Assembly: GCA_965279135.1 (NCBI GenBank)
Contig: OZ257133.1
Coordinates: 2,418,001-2,482,000, forward strand
Reading direction: 5' to 3'
DNA from: Croceimicrobium sp965279135
Lineage (GTDB): Bacteria > Bacteroidota > Bacteroidia > Flavobacteriales > Schleiferiaceae
Length of the DNA stretch: 64,000 bases
In this document: in pieces, positions 1 through 8,135 of the stretch
Numbering within the stretch: the first letter of the stretch is position 1
Layout of the letters: each line of letters starts with the position of its first letter
Notes under the pieces: model-generated
Seen by the model: only the letters and a program-made list of their open reading frames with translations
Told to the model about the DNA's origin: nothing
The model's database searches: none
Made by a program: the position numbers and the translations under genes

Positions 1-690
1 ATTGCCATAGGATTCGAAAAGGCCTTACCCTCTTTAAAAACTATAATCTCGATTGAAGCCTATGCGAAATGGATGGAAAACCTAATTGAATACCGTGAAG
101 GATCAAGTCTTATCCTCAATGACAATTTTGAGGATCAACTTTTACAAGGTTTAGGAAACTCTCAGGGGATTGAGCTTTTAGTGAAAAAAGACGTTGGTAA
201 ACTTACGGGGTGGGTTGGCTACACTCTATCCTGGGCCCAAAGAAATTTTGATGAACTGAACAATGGTGAAACCTTCTGGGCAAAGTACGATCGACGCCAT
301 TATCTCACCCTGGTCGGGAATTATGAATTCAACAAAAGGATTGCCTGCTCGGCGATCTGGGAGTTTGCCAGTGGAGCCCGCTTCACCGCTCAAACCGGAC
401 AATACATTTTATCCAGTTCTGGTGAGCCGGAATTAGACCTCATCCCAGTCTACACGGAGAGAAACGCGGTCCAAATGTCGCCCTCTCATCGCTTAGATCT
501 AAACCTTATTATCCGCTCTAAGCCAGGTAAAAAGTTCCAAAGCGAATGGCACATTGGTGGATACAATGTTTACAATCGAGCTACTCCTTACCGAATCGAA
601 GTAGAACGTCTTGAGGATGGCTCAACACGATATACCCAGCCAGGATTATTTGGCTTTATCCCCTCCATCGGATACAACTTTAAATTTTGA
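1..690 (+). CDS. TonB-dependent receptor, C-terminal part (5' end outside window)
   Basis: The reading frame is open from base 1, so this is the last 229 residues of a longer outer-membrane receptor. What is visible alternates short polar turns with amphipathic strands, as in the 22-strand TonB-dependent beta-barrel, and ends in the aromatic strand GYNFKF with a C-terminal Phe, the outer-membrane assembly signal. The barrel segment includes the R-x-Y-L-T-L strand typical of the last third of these receptors. Such receptors import large or scarce substrates across the outer membrane using TonB energy. A DUF4249 lipoprotein gene starts 3 bases after the stop, so the two form a transport pair. 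The plug domain and any N-terminal carboxypeptidase-like domain are not in the window, and the substrate cannot be told. Confidence 0.85.
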   Translation: MAIGFEKALPSLKTIISIEAYAKWMENLIEYREGSSLILNDNFEDQLLQGLGNSQGIELLVKKDVGKLTGWVGYTLSWAQRNFDELNNGETFWAKYDRRHYLTLVGNYEFNKRIACSAIWEFASGARFTAQTGQYILSSSGEPELDLIPVYTERNAVQMSPSHRLDLNLIIRSKPGKKFQSEWHIGGYNVYNRATPYRIEVERLEDGSTRYTQPGLFGFIPSIGYNFKF

Positions 691-693
691 TCG

Positions 694-1572
694 ATGAAAA
701 GAAACTCCATTCTATCAAAATCACTTGTTCTAATCAGCCTTTTAACCATGGGCTGCATTCCAGAACCTATTCCCATTGAATTACCTCCCTTTGAGCCAAA
801 AATTGTAGTGAACACTCGCCTGGTACCTCCGGACATTTTACTGGTATCCTTGAGCCGTAGTTATAGTGCTCTTGACAATACTATCTCTGAAGACACAACC
901 GGTGAGGCTTTGCGAGAGTTATTAATCCGTGGAGCCGATGTAAGACTTGGTACATTTGGATTCACCACCGGTGGCTTTGAGATTAATGAAGGACTTTACG
1001 CCATCCCTTTAGTGGTTGCCCAACCTGGCTTGAACTACCGCCTGGATGTAACGGATCGTTTTGGCGAATCCGTTTTTGCTGAAACGCGCTTTCGTCCCCT
1101 GGTAAACTTCAGCTCTATTACACCAAGAGTTGAGCGAACTCCGACAGATACCAGCATTAGCCTGGAATATACGATTCGGGATGGCCCCGGAAACAATTGG
1201 TACTTGGTGAACTATTATACAGATGCAGAAAATACCGACACGACCTTTAATGCTAATTCCATCCTTGGCGGTGACAATGATGATGATTCGAGGGGCTATG
1301 AATTAATATCGGATCATGATTTTGGAGGTGCCAGAACCTTTACCAATACGATTGAATTTGATGGACTGAGAGACACTAATCGAGTTGCTCTAAGTATCTC
1401 TGCTATTTCAGAGGAATACTACAACTACCTGGTCTTACGAAAGCAAGCTGGAAGTATTTTCTCAGATATTATAAGTGAGCCGGTAAATTATCCAACTAAT
1501 GTTGAAGGAGGTCTGGGATTCTTTAGCCTTCACGTCCCAAGGTTTCACTTTTTTGAAGTGGCCGATTATTGA
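694..1572 (+). CDS. DUF4249 family lipoprotein
   Basis: A 292-residue protein with a lipoprotein signal peptide: a basic start, a hydrophobic stretch, and a lipobox LLTMGC with the lipidated Cys at residue 21. The PIELPPFEPKIVVN segment that follows is the usual start of DUF4249 proteins, where a strand-rich domain follows the signal. These lipoproteins are encoded beside TonB-dependent receptors across Bacteroidota and probably act as the surface or periplasmic partner, in the way SusD partners SusC, though their function is not proven. Here it follows a receptor by 3 bases. Its 3' end overlaps the convergent response regulator gene by 7 bases. Confidence 0.85.
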   Translation: MKRNSILSKSLVLISLLTMGCIPEPIPIELPPFEPKIVVNTRLVPPDILLVSLSRSYSALDNTISEDTTGEALRELLIRGADVRLGTFGFTTGGFEINEGLYAIPLVVAQPGLNYRLDVTDRFGESVFAETRFRPLVNFSSITPRVERTPTDTSISLEYTIRDGPGNNWYLVNYYTDAENTDTTFNANSILGGDNDDDSRGYELISDHDFGGARTFTNTIEFDGLRDTNRVALSISAISEEYYNYLVLRKQAGSIFSDIISEPVNYPTNVEGGLGFFSLHVPRFHFFEVADY

Positions 1573-1979
1573 CCCCGCTCCTGTAAATAAGTGTCAATAA
1601 TGAACTCAATATTGTTGTAGATCAAGGGTTTGGTGATAAAGCCCTTCACAACATCATATTCATTGGCCCTCTGTTGATCTTCCTTGATTAAGGAATTGCT
1701 CATGGCAAAAATGATAGAGTCTTTGTGCGCGAACTCCTTCATGTACTCATCCAGAAACTGAAAGCCATCCATTACGGGCATATAGATATCAAGCAGAATA
1801 ACGGCGGGGAAATTACCGGAACTTTGGTCTAAACGTTTTAACTCATCTAAGGCCTCCGCCCCATCTGGCAATAGCTCTACCTTGGCATTTGCATAGTTCC
1901 GAGTAATGATGTTTTTCAGCACAAAGCTATTCACCTGATCGTTATCCACGATCATGATGCTAACCCCGGTATCTGTCAT
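1566..1979 (-). CDS. Single-domain response regulator (CheY-like)
   Basis: The 137 residues are one receiver domain and nothing else. The acidic pocket is at Asp12 and Asp14 and the predicted phosphorylation site is Asp64 in LLDIYMPVMDG. The switch Ser (AMSNS) and the conserved Lys of ITKP follow. Its ATG overlaps the stop of the upstream AraC-type regulator by 4 bases, so both are translated from one message with the PAS kinase. With no output domain it may be a phosphate sink, an intermediate, or act by binding a protein partner. Family assignment is firm; the role is inferred from context. Confidence 0.9.
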   Translation of the reverse strand: MTDTGVSIMIVDNDQVNSFVLKNIITRNYANAKVELLPDGAEALDELKRLDQSSGNFPAVILLDIYMPVMDGFQFLDEYMKEFAHKDSIIFAMSNSLIKEDQQRANEYDVVKGFITKPLIYNNIEFIIDTYLQERGQ

Positions 1980-2716
1980 AGTTGCTTGGTCTTAGAGGGC
2001 GATATTCCAAATTTGTCTTTGTATGCTTTACCAAAGTAACTTAAACTTCGGAATCCGAGCGCATGAGACACTTCAAAAATGCTCAGGTCTTCGGTTTGCA
2101 GCATATTCTTGGCCTTATGCAGGCGAAAGTCATTGATGTACTGAATCGGTGTCATTCCGGTTAATCGCTTCACTTCTCGCTCCAATTTGGGCGTGGTCAT
2201 GTTCATGTGCTCGGCGATTTGAGGAATGCTAAAATTGCGGAAGCGAAAATGATTCACTAATAGCGCTTCCATATGCGAAAGAACGGGATCCTTAATCCCA
2301 AATTCATGATTGATAGGTGCAGACGTATCATAAATCCGACGCAATTGATCACGTGTCTTAAGCAGATTATTAACTCGCGCTAAAAGGATATCAAACTTGA
2401 AAGGTTTTACGATATAATCGTCGGCACCAAAATTATATCCCTCAATTCTTCTTTCATCCTCCCCCAGAGCAGTTAGTAGGATAATCGGAATATGAGAAGT
2501 TCGATCATTAGATTTGATACTCTCGGTTAATTCATATCCATTCATTTCGGGCATCATGATATCGCTTATGATGATATCCGGCATATTCAAGCGGCATTTC
2601 TCCAGACCCTCTAAACCATTCTTTGCCTCATATACCTGAAAGTAATCCTCAAATAGGGCCGTCATTGAATTCAGAAGCTTCTCATTGTCTTCTACTATGA
2701 GCATTTTCTTTTGCAT
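1976..2716 (-). CDS. Response regulator with AraC-type DNA-binding domain
   Basis: 246 residues: receiver domain at about 1-120 with phosphorylation site Asp52 (ISDIMMPEMNG) and Lys in VKPF, then an AraC/XylS double helix-turn-helix at about 145-246 (SIPQIAEHM, then LSIFEVSHALGFRSLSYFGK). In Bacteroidota this receiver plus AraC pair is most often fused to a periplasmic sensor in hybrid two-component systems. Here it is a free-standing regulator. It lies 5 bases downstream of the PAS histidine kinase gene, its likely partner, and 4 bases overlap the next single-domain regulator. Target genes are unknown. Confidence 0.92.
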   Translation of the reverse strand: MQKKMLIVEDNEKLLNSMTALFEDYFQVYEAKNGLEGLEKCRLNMPDIIISDIMMPEMNGYELTESIKSNDRTSHIPIILLTALGEDERRIEGYNFGADDYIVKPFKFDILLARVNNLLKTRDQLRRIYDTSAPINHEFGIKDPVLSHMEALLVNHFRFRNFSIPQIAEHMNMTTPKLEREVKRLTGMTPIQYINDFRLHKAKNMLQTEDLSIFEVSHALGFRSLSYFGKAYKDKFGISPSKTKQL

Positions 2717-2721
2717 AGTTA

Positions 2722-3801
2722 TCAGAGTTTGGGCAGGCTAAGGGTGAAAGTACTTCCCTCACCAAGCTTACTTGCCAGTTTAATTTTTCCTTTATGTAAT
2801 TTGACGAATTCAGAGACGATCGAAAGACCCACTCCAGTTCCAGGCACATTGCTCACATTGGAGCCGCGATAAAAGGACTGAAAAACTTTGGCCTGATCTT
2901 CCTCTGGAATTCCTATTCCTTGATCAATTATGGAGATCTGTAATTCATCATTCTCAAAATCCAATTGCATTCTTACCGGCTTATCGGAATCTGAAAATTT
3001 CAGGGCATTACCCAATAGATTGCTTAGGATATAACGAATAAGTGAATAGTCAGCTAGAAACTCCTCGGGCTCCCCACTAACTTCATAACTCAAGCGATCG
3101 GTCCCTGCATTGGCCTCCTTATGCTCCGCTACCAATTCCTGGCAGATTTGCACGAAATCTACCTTACTGAGATTAAAATTCCGCCGCCCGGTGGTCAGCT
3201 TCTTTAACTCCAGCATATCCATGATCATGCTGTTTAAACGATCAACCTCCTCTTCCATAGTGCTAAGCCCTAAATGCAGTAGTTTGGGACTTTGCTTCAC
3301 CTTCAGCATCTCAATATTGGCCTGAATAACTGCCAGGGGAGTTTTAAACTCATGGCTGGCAACTGAATAGAGATTGGTTTTAAACTTCGAAAGCTCCTGC
3401 TCCTTAGAAAGGGCATTCATCAAATCTTCCGTTAGATGCACACTTTCAGTAATATCTCTGGTAGTACTAAGACTCCGGTACTGGACATTACCAACACTTT
3501 CCAATTCGGTATAGGTGGTTTCCATCCAACGCAAGCGTCCCTCGCCATGATTTATCTGATACCGAATGCGCGTTCCCGGTTGATCAAAGAAGCGCATAAG
3601 AGTGGTGAAGTCCATCTCATTGATAAAGTCTTCACTTAAGAAATCGGTTAGCTTTCTCCCGATCAAAGTTTCAGGTGGGTAACCCAGGATATTTAGAGTA
3701 CTCGGAGTTGCAAAGCGAATAGTATTATCAGCATCATGGAGGCATACCATGTCTGTGGTATGCATTGCGATAAGTTGATAAACATTCGTAGTAGAAAACA
3801 T
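2722..3801 (-). CDS. PAS-domain sensor histidine kinase, cytoplasmic
   Basis: 359 residues. A PAS domain occupies about 1-120 (HDADNTIRFATPS, ILGYPPETLIG, then the PAC-like TRDITE). The dimerisation and phosphoacceptor helix follows, with His150 in ASHEFKTP. The ATP-binding domain has an N box (LLGNALKF), G1 (DQGIGIP) and G2 (GTGVGLSIV). There is no hydrophobic segment long enough to span the membrane, so it should sense an internal signal or redox/ligand state through the PAS domain. It is the first gene of a kinase, AraC-regulator, receiver operon. Confidence 0.92.
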   Translation of the reverse strand: MFSTTNVYQLIAMHTTDMVCLHDADNTIRFATPSTLNILGYPPETLIGRKLTDFLSEDFINEMDFTTLMRFFDQPGTRIRYQINHGEGRLRWMETTYTELESVGNVQYRSLSTTRDITESVHLTEDLMNALSKEQELSKFKTNLYSVASHEFKTPLAVIQANIEMLKVKQSPKLLHLGLSTMEEEVDRLNSMIMDMLELKKLTTGRRNFNLSKVDFVQICQELVAEHKEANAGTDRLSYEVSGEPEEFLADYSLIRYILSNLLGNALKFSDSDKPVRMQLDFENDELQISIIDQGIGIPEEDQAKVFQSFYRGSNVSNVPGTGVGLSIVSEFVKLHKGKIKLASKLGEGSTFTLSLPKL

Positions 3802-3887
3802 TATACTCTTTAATCCACTAACAATATTACAACTTAATTCACTTAAACCTAATTCTATTAAGCATTTCCGACCTATTAAAAAATAAA

Positions 3888-3911
3888 GAAGCCCGGCATG
3901 AACCGGGCTTC
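3888..3911 (-). terminator. Rho-independent terminator after ahcY
   Basis: A perfect 9-bp stem (GAAGCCCGG / CCGGGCTTC) with a 6-base loop. Read on the minus strand it is followed by TTTATTTTTT, the expected U tract. It lies 27 bases beyond the ahcY stop and so ends that transcript. Confidence 0.88.
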
Positions 3912-3937
3912 CTGAAAAAAATTAAGACTAAAAAATA

Positions 3938-5254
3938 CTAGTATCTGTAGTATTCTGGCTTGAATGGACCTTCCTGTGCTACTCCAATATATTGAGCTTG
4001 CTCCGGAGAAAGTTCTTCTAGTTCCACACCAATTTTAGCCAGGTGTAATTCAGCAACCTTCTCGTCCAAATGCTTAGGAAGGGTGTAAACCTCATTATCA
4101 TAGTTCTCACTATTCTTCCACAGCTCAATCTGAGCAAGGGTCTGATTAGTGAAGGAATTGGACATTACAAAACTAGGATGACCAGTGGCGCAGCCTAAGT
4201 TCACTAACCTACCTTCTGCCAAGAGAATCACATCATTGCCGTTGATGGTGTATTTATCAACCTGAGGCTTAATCTCAACGTGGCTTTCGCCATGATTCGC
4301 TTTTAACCAGGCTACATCAATCTCATTATCAAAGTGGCCGATGTTACAAACGATAGCTTTGTCCTTCATTTTCACAAAATGCTCTCCAGTAACAATATCC
4401 TTATTACCAGTTGCAGTGATGATAATGTCAGCCTCTTCAACCGCATTAATCATCTTTTTCACCTCAAAACCGTCCATCGCGGCTTGTAAGGCACATATTG
4501 GGTCGATTTCGGTAACAATTACTCGACAACCTGCTCCGCGAAGGGATGCAGCTGTTCCCTTACCTACGTCTCCGTATCCACCAACTACAGCTACTTTTCC
4601 GGCCATCATAATATCAGTTGCACGACGAATGGCGTCAACCGCAGATTCTTTACAACCGTATTTGTTGTCGAATTTTGATTTCGTTACCGAATCATTCACG
4701 TTAATCGCTGGCATTGGCAGGGTGCCATTTTTCATACGCTCATATAAGCGATGCACACCTGTGGTAGTCTCCTCACTTAATCCCTTAATACCATCACTCA
4801 ACTCTGGATAGCGATCGAACACCATATTGGTCAAATCACCACCATCATCAAGAATCATGTTCAATGGCTGACGCTCCTCACCGAAATAGAGAGTTTGCTC
4901 AATACACCAATCGAATTCCTCTTCTGTCATTCCTTTCCAGGCATATACCGGAATTCCAGCAGCAGCAATTGCCGCCGCAGCATGATCCTGGGTGGAATAA
5001 ATATTACAAGAAGACCAGGTTACATCGGCACCTAGCTCAACTAAAGTTTCAATTAGAACTGCAGTTTGAATGGTCATGTGCAAACAACCTGCAATGCGGG
5101 CACCTTTTAGAGGCTTTTCTTCACCATACTCCTCACGAAGGGCCATCAATCCGGGCATCTCTGCCTCAGCTAATTCAATTTCTCTTCGGCCCCATTCTGC
5201 CAAAGAAATATCCTTCACTTTATAAGGAATATATTTTCCAACCGCTGTACTCAT
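3938..5254 (-). CDS. ahcY: Adenosylhomocysteinase
   Basis: Cytosolic enzyme that splits S-adenosylhomocysteine into adenosine and homocysteine, clearing the inhibitor left by methyltransferases. The 438 residues from this ATG begin with YKVKDISLAEWGR, the normal N-terminus of the family; a possible longer start 12 codons upstream is rejected because it adds no conserved sequence and falls in the promoter leader. Visible signatures are SCNIYSTQDHAAAA (substrate binding), the NAD-binding loop GYGDVGKG, and the C-terminal KPEYYRY tail that reaches into the partner's NAD site. The gene has its own promoter and a strong terminator. No SAM or SAH riboswitch was recognised upstream. Confidence 0.97.
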   Translation of the reverse strand: MSTAVGKYIPYKVKDISLAEWGRREIELAEAEMPGLMALREEYGEEKPLKGARIAGCLHMTIQTAVLIETLVELGADVTWSSCNIYSTQDHAAAAIAAAGIPVYAWKGMTEEEFDWCIEQTLYFGEERQPLNMILDDGGDLTNMVFDRYPELSDGIKGLSEETTTGVHRLYERMKNGTLPMPAINVNDSVTKSKFDNKYGCKESAVDAIRRATDIMMAGKVAVVGGYGDVGKGTAASLRGAGCRVIVTEIDPICALQAAMDGFEVKKMINAVEEADIIITATGNKDIVTGEHFVKMKDKAIVCNIGHFDNEIDVAWLKANHGESHVEIKPQVDKYTINGNDVILLAEGRLVNLGCATGHPSFVMSNSFTNQTLAQIELWKNSENYDNEVYTLPKHLDEKVAELHLAKIGVELEELSPEQAQYIGVAQEGPFKPEYYRY

Positions 5255-5287
5255 AGCTCTTATTATCTGAAAATTTGCAAATTTTGA

Positions 5288-5315
5288 CAAAGATACCGCA
5301 AATGGTTCGCACCAA
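5288..5315 (-). promoter_or_regulatory. Promoter of ahcY (Bacteroidota type)
   Basis: On the minus strand a -7 box TATCTTTG (5295-5288) matches TAnnTTTG exactly and a TTG (5315-5313) lies 17 bases upstream as the -33 element. Transcription would start close to 5282, leaving a leader of about 28 bases before the chosen ahcY ATG. Confidence 0.75.
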
Positions 5316-5334
5316 AAAAGCTTTATAAATCATT

Positions 5335-5961
5335 ATGCCTGTTCATAAAGAGCATCAATGGGAACATTTTAAAATGTTGATCTGGAAGATCGATCCGAAT
5401 GAGGAAATCGACCTGCTGGAGGAAGAACTTTCACCTGCTGATCAAAAACGTTTAAAAAGCTTAAAACACCCGAAACGACGTCTTGAATTCCTTTGTGCAA
5501 GACAAGCTTTACTAGAACTAATTGGCGTCAGCCCCTATTTAGAATACACTGAAAAGGGCGCCCCACAAATTGAAGGTTATGCCGGAATCTCAATAAGTCA
5601 TAATCAAGATTATGCCGCCGTCATCCTGAGTAAAGAGCATAAGGTAGGATTGGATTTAGAGGCTTATCGACCACAAATGGAAAAACTCCATGCGAGGTAC
5701 ATGAGCAAGCAAGAATTGAAATGCCTGGGAAAAGAAGACAATTTAGAAATGCTAGCTGCCTTCTGGTGTGCTAAAGAATGTCTAATTAAACTTCTGGATG
5801 CACCAGATTTGGATTTACGAAGGCAGATTCGGGTAAGCCCTTTCCCAAAGGGACAAAGCGCAATGAGTAAAGCGCTGGTCCTGAGAGGAAATGTTAAAGA
5901 ATCATTCCCCCTCTATTTTAAACTGGAGAAAGACTATTGCCTCTGTTTTTCCTTCCATTAA
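5335..5961 (+). CDS. 4'-phosphopantetheinyl transferase superfamily protein
   Basis: 208 residues of the Sfp/AcpS-like family, which moves phosphopantetheine from CoA to a conserved Ser of acyl or peptidyl carrier proteins. The Mg-binding motif VGLDLEAY and the catalytic WCAKECLIKL are both present, with the SISHNQDYA segment before them, in the order and spacing of Sfp-type enzymes. The start chosen lies near the divergent ahcY promoter; an internal Met at residue 14 (MLIWKID) is an alternative start because the family usually begins near there. Carrier-protein partner not identified; fatty acid synthesis is the default. Confidence 0.88.
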   Translation: MPVHKEHQWEHFKMLIWKIDPNEEIDLLEEELSPADQKRLKSLKHPKRRLEFLCARQALLELIGVSPYLEYTEKGAPQIEGYAGISISHNQDYAAVILSKEHKVGLDLEAYRPQMEKLHARYMSKQELKCLGKEDNLEMLAAFWCAKECLIKLLDAPDLDLRRQIRVSPFPKGQSAMSKALVLRGNVKESFPLYFKLEKDYCLCFSFH

Positions 5962-6011
5962 TATTTTCATTTACTATAAAATGGTTCAGACCTGCGGTGC
6001 CTAGAATTTAG

Positions 6012-6019
6012 TAGGTTTG
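6012..6019 (+). promoter_or_regulatory. -7 promoter box for the GGGPS-thiamine uptake operon
   Basis: TAGGTTTG matches TAnnTTTG exactly and ends 7 bases before the ATG at 6027, which would place the transcript start almost at the start codon. No clear -33 TTTG lies at the usual distance, so this is less certain than the other promoters. No TPP riboswitch is seen between 5962 and 6026. Confidence 0.5.
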
Positions 6020-6026
6020 TGAACTC

Positions 6027-6773
6027 ATGGAGATGCCTAAACTTAGCCATATAATAGACCGCGCCAGGCAAACCGGAACCAAGCTATTGGCGGTTTTAAT
6101 AGACCCTGACAAACCATCAGAAAAGGAATTGATTGCCCTTTGTCAAAGAGCTTCAGCTGATGGTGCGGATTTAATATTTGTGGGTGGTAGTTTGCTTTCG
6201 CACGATGGATTGGAAGAATGTCTGAGCACTATTAAAGCCAACTGTTCTATCCCTGTAATGCTATTCCCTGGAAGTGTGCTCCAAATTTCTAATAAAGCGG
6301 ATGGCATCCTCTTCTTAAGCTTGATTTCAGGTAGAAATCCTGATTTATTAATTGGCAATCAGGTAATCGCTGCGCCCTATCTTAAAAATTCTAAGCTGGA
6401 AGTTTTGCCAACCGCCTATATGTTGGTTGACTGTGGTAATACTACCACTGCCATTTACATGAGCAACACCAAACCCTTGCCCTACAACAAACCGGATATT
6501 GCGGCCTGTACAGCCATGGCAGGGGAAATGCTAGGATTACGCTATTTCTACATCGATGGGGGAAGCGGTGCTCAAAAGTCTGTTGATCCTAAAATGATCA
6601 AAGCGGTGCGTAAATCCATTGAGCGGCCAATCATTGTAGGTGGAGGAATTCGGGATGCCAAAACCGCTAGAGAAATTGCAAATGCAGGCGCAGACGTTAT
6701 TGTAGTAGGCAACCTCTTTGAAAAGAACCCGGAAGCTATGGCCGAAATTGCCAAGGCGATTCACCAAGACTGA
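6027..6773 (+). CDS. Geranylgeranylglyceryl phosphate synthase family protein
   Basis: 248-residue TIM barrel of the PcrB/GGGPS family, which joins a polyprenyl diphosphate to sn-glycerol-1-phosphate through an ether bond. Visible family motifs are LIDPDKP near residue 25, FVGGS, the phosphate-binding YIDGGSGA and VGGGIR, and the final VGN(L)FE. Bacteroidota carry group II members, some of which make geranylgeranylglyceryl phosphate; firmicute PcrB uses a heptaprenyl chain. Chain length cannot be read reliably here. The next gene begins 2 bases after the stop, so it appears cotranscribed with the thiamine uptake genes. A UbiA-type prenyltransferase gene able to do the next ether lipid step lies at 34601. 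Confidence 0.9.
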   Translation: MEMPKLSHIIDRARQTGTKLLAVLIDPDKPSEKELIALCQRASADGADLIFVGGSLLSHDGLEECLSTIKANCSIPVMLFPGSVLQISNKADGILFLSLISGRNPDLLIGNQVIAAPYLKNSKLEVLPTAYMLVDCGNTTTAIYMSNTKPLPYNKPDIAACTAMAGEMLGLRYFYIDGGSGAQKSVDPKMIKAVRKSIERPIIVGGGIRDAKTAREIANAGADVIVVGNLFEKNPEAMAEIAKAIHQD

Positions 6774-6775
6774 TT

Positions 6776-7039
6776 ATGGACATAAGTGTAGAAATCTCAA
6801 AGTATCCCTTGAGGGATGAATATCTTAATGCCGTTGATGATTTTCTGAAAAGACTGCATCAATACCCAGAACTTAAAATCAAGGTCACTCCCATTAGCAC
6901 CCAAATCTATGGAGAGGCTGATGTGATCTTTCCAATGTTGCAAAAAGAAATCAGTCTATCCTTTGAAAAAGGACAGAGCCCTTTTGTTTTAAAAGTTCTT
7001 AAGGGGGATCTTTCAGAAATGACAATCAAGGACTATTGA
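6776..7039 (+). CDS. Thiamine-binding-type small protein (YkoF/MTH1187-like)
   Basis: An 87-residue protein whose start DISVEISKYPL and later pattern (a loop, STQIYGEADVIFPMLQKEI, then a final strand) fit the ferredoxin-like thiamine-binding fold of the MTH1187/YkoF group. It is preceded by the GGGPS gene and its stop overlaps the TTG start of the permease gene. In Bacteroidota such a protein is encoded next to the thiamine permease PnuT. It has no signal peptide, so it acts in the cytosol, perhaps binding thiamine or hydroxymethylpyrimidine. Family match is by pattern only. Confidence 0.7.
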   Translation: MDISVEISKYPLRDEYLNAVDDFLKRLHQYPELKIKVTPISTQIYGEADVIFPMLQKEISLSFEKGQSPFVLKVLKGDLSEMTIKDY

Positions 7040-7587
7040 ATATTCAGCTTTCAAAGCTGCTCGAGCCGGCAGCGGTAATCAGTAGTCTTCTTTATACCAT
7101 CCTTTTTACATACGGTATAATCTGGTGCTGGCTATTTGCTGGATTAGCCTCCTCCCTTTTCCTAATACTTTGTTATCGAAAAAAGATATATGCTGAGTTG
7201 GTCCTGCAGATTTTCTATATCAGCATGGCCCTCTATGGATATCTTAATTGGGGAGAAGTCTTTGAAGCCAAAGAACCGCTTAGCCTTTCCAGGCATTTTT
7301 TAATCATTTCTGGAAACCTTGTTCTTATTACTATCAGTGGCTTCTTATTAAAAGGTTTTAGCGATTCAAAGCTCCCTTTTTTGGACTCCTTTACCACCAT
7401 TAGCAGCATTAGCGCTACTATTCTCATGGTGAATTTTTATGAAGAAAACTGGCTCTATTTCGTTGTAATCAATTTGGTAAGTATACTTCTTTACTATCGG
7501 CGAGGTTTGAAACTGGGTGCCTTGCTCTTTGTATTATACACCTTGCTCTCCCTAAATGGCTATTTAGTATGGACCGGATGGTGGTAG
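7036..7587 (+). CDS. pnuT: PnuC-superfamily permease, probable thiamine transporter PnuT
   Basis: 183 residues, almost all hydrophobic, with six or seven membrane segments and the family's Y-G-Y-x-x-W pattern (ALYGYLNWG) in the middle and NGYLVWTGWW at the end. PnuC relatives take up vitamin precursors by facilitated diffusion with metabolic trapping: PnuC nicotinamide riboside, PnuT thiamine. The start is a TTG whose last bases are shared with the stop of the preceding gene, so translation is coupled. Thiamine specificity is inferred from the thiamine-binding-type protein upstream and the convergent TPP-riboswitch-controlled outer membrane receptor. The NadR-like kinase downstream leaves nicotinamide riboside as the alternative substrate. 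Confidence 0.75.
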   Translation: MNIQLSKLLEPAAVISSLLYTILFTYGIIWCWLFAGLASSLFLILCYRKKIYAELVLQIFYISMALYGYLNWGEVFEAKEPLSLSRHFLIISGNLVLITISGFLLKGFSDSKLPFLDSFTTISSISATILMVNFYEENWLYFVVINLVSILLYYRRGLKLGALLFVLYTLLSLNGYLVWTGWW

Positions 7588-8135
7588 TGATTGGTGGCCC
7601 GGAGAGTTCTGGAAAATCTCAGCTTTGTTCTGATCTCAGTAGTGCGCTTAATGCCCCTTGGGTACCAGAATATGCCAGGCAGTATCTAGAAACGAATGGA
7701 GCTTCCTATGATTGGGAGGTATTTCAAAAAATCTACTTTAGGCATTTGCAAGTCCAGGAAGAAGCATTAGACTCCCTCCACTCGAGTTTAATAATATTAG
7801 ATACTGATTCCGTTAATTTCATGGTTTGGGCACAAAGGGTTTTTAAGGAGGCCCCACCTTTTATCTTAAACCAATACCCCAAAGAGACCAACTATCATTA
7901 TCTGCAATGCTTTCCCGATTTGCCTTGGGAGGATGACCCTCTGCGTGAAAACCCAAACGATCGAGAAGCGATTTTTAATGAGCAGCTTGAGATTATCAAC
8001 GACCTTGGAAGACCTGTACGCATCATAAAGGGTCAAAAAAAAGAGCGCCTTCGCAATGCTATAGACGCTCTTTTAGATTTTGAACTATTGCCCGAGGATA
8101 TTAGAAAACGAGCCTTAGAGTGGCGTAAAGATTAA
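7569..8135 (+). CDS. NadR-like P-loop kinase (AAA_28), possible vitamin kinase
   Basis: 188 residues with a Walker A loop GGPESSGKS near the N-terminus, the VPEYARQYLE motif and LDTD that mark the nicotinamide riboside kinase domain of NadR. It starts 19 bases inside the permease gene, a second ATG three codons on being equally possible. PnuC-type permeases depend on phosphorylation of the incoming vitamin to trap it, so this kinase is the expected partner. If the permease carries thiamine the enzyme may phosphorylate thiamine; if it carries nicotinamide riboside it is a ribosylnicotinamide kinase. Its end overlaps the convergent receptor gene by 35 bases. Confidence 0.8.
   Translation: MDRMVVVIGGPESSGKSQLCSDLSSALNAPWVPEYARQYLETNGASYDWEVFQKIYFRHLQVQEEALDSLHSSLIILDTDSVNFMVWAQRVFKEAPPFILNQYPKETNYHYLQCFPDLPWEDDPLRENPNDREAIFNEQLEIINDLGRPVRIIKGQKKERLRNAIDALLDFELLPEDIRKRALEWRKD

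Noticed and set aside
4864..5256. Long open frame on the plus strand over ahcY
   Set aside because: It lies fully inside ahcY in another frame and has no recognisable domain.
5255..5334. SAM or SAH riboswitch in front of ahcY
   Set aside because: The leader is only about 28 bases long, too short for such an aptamer.
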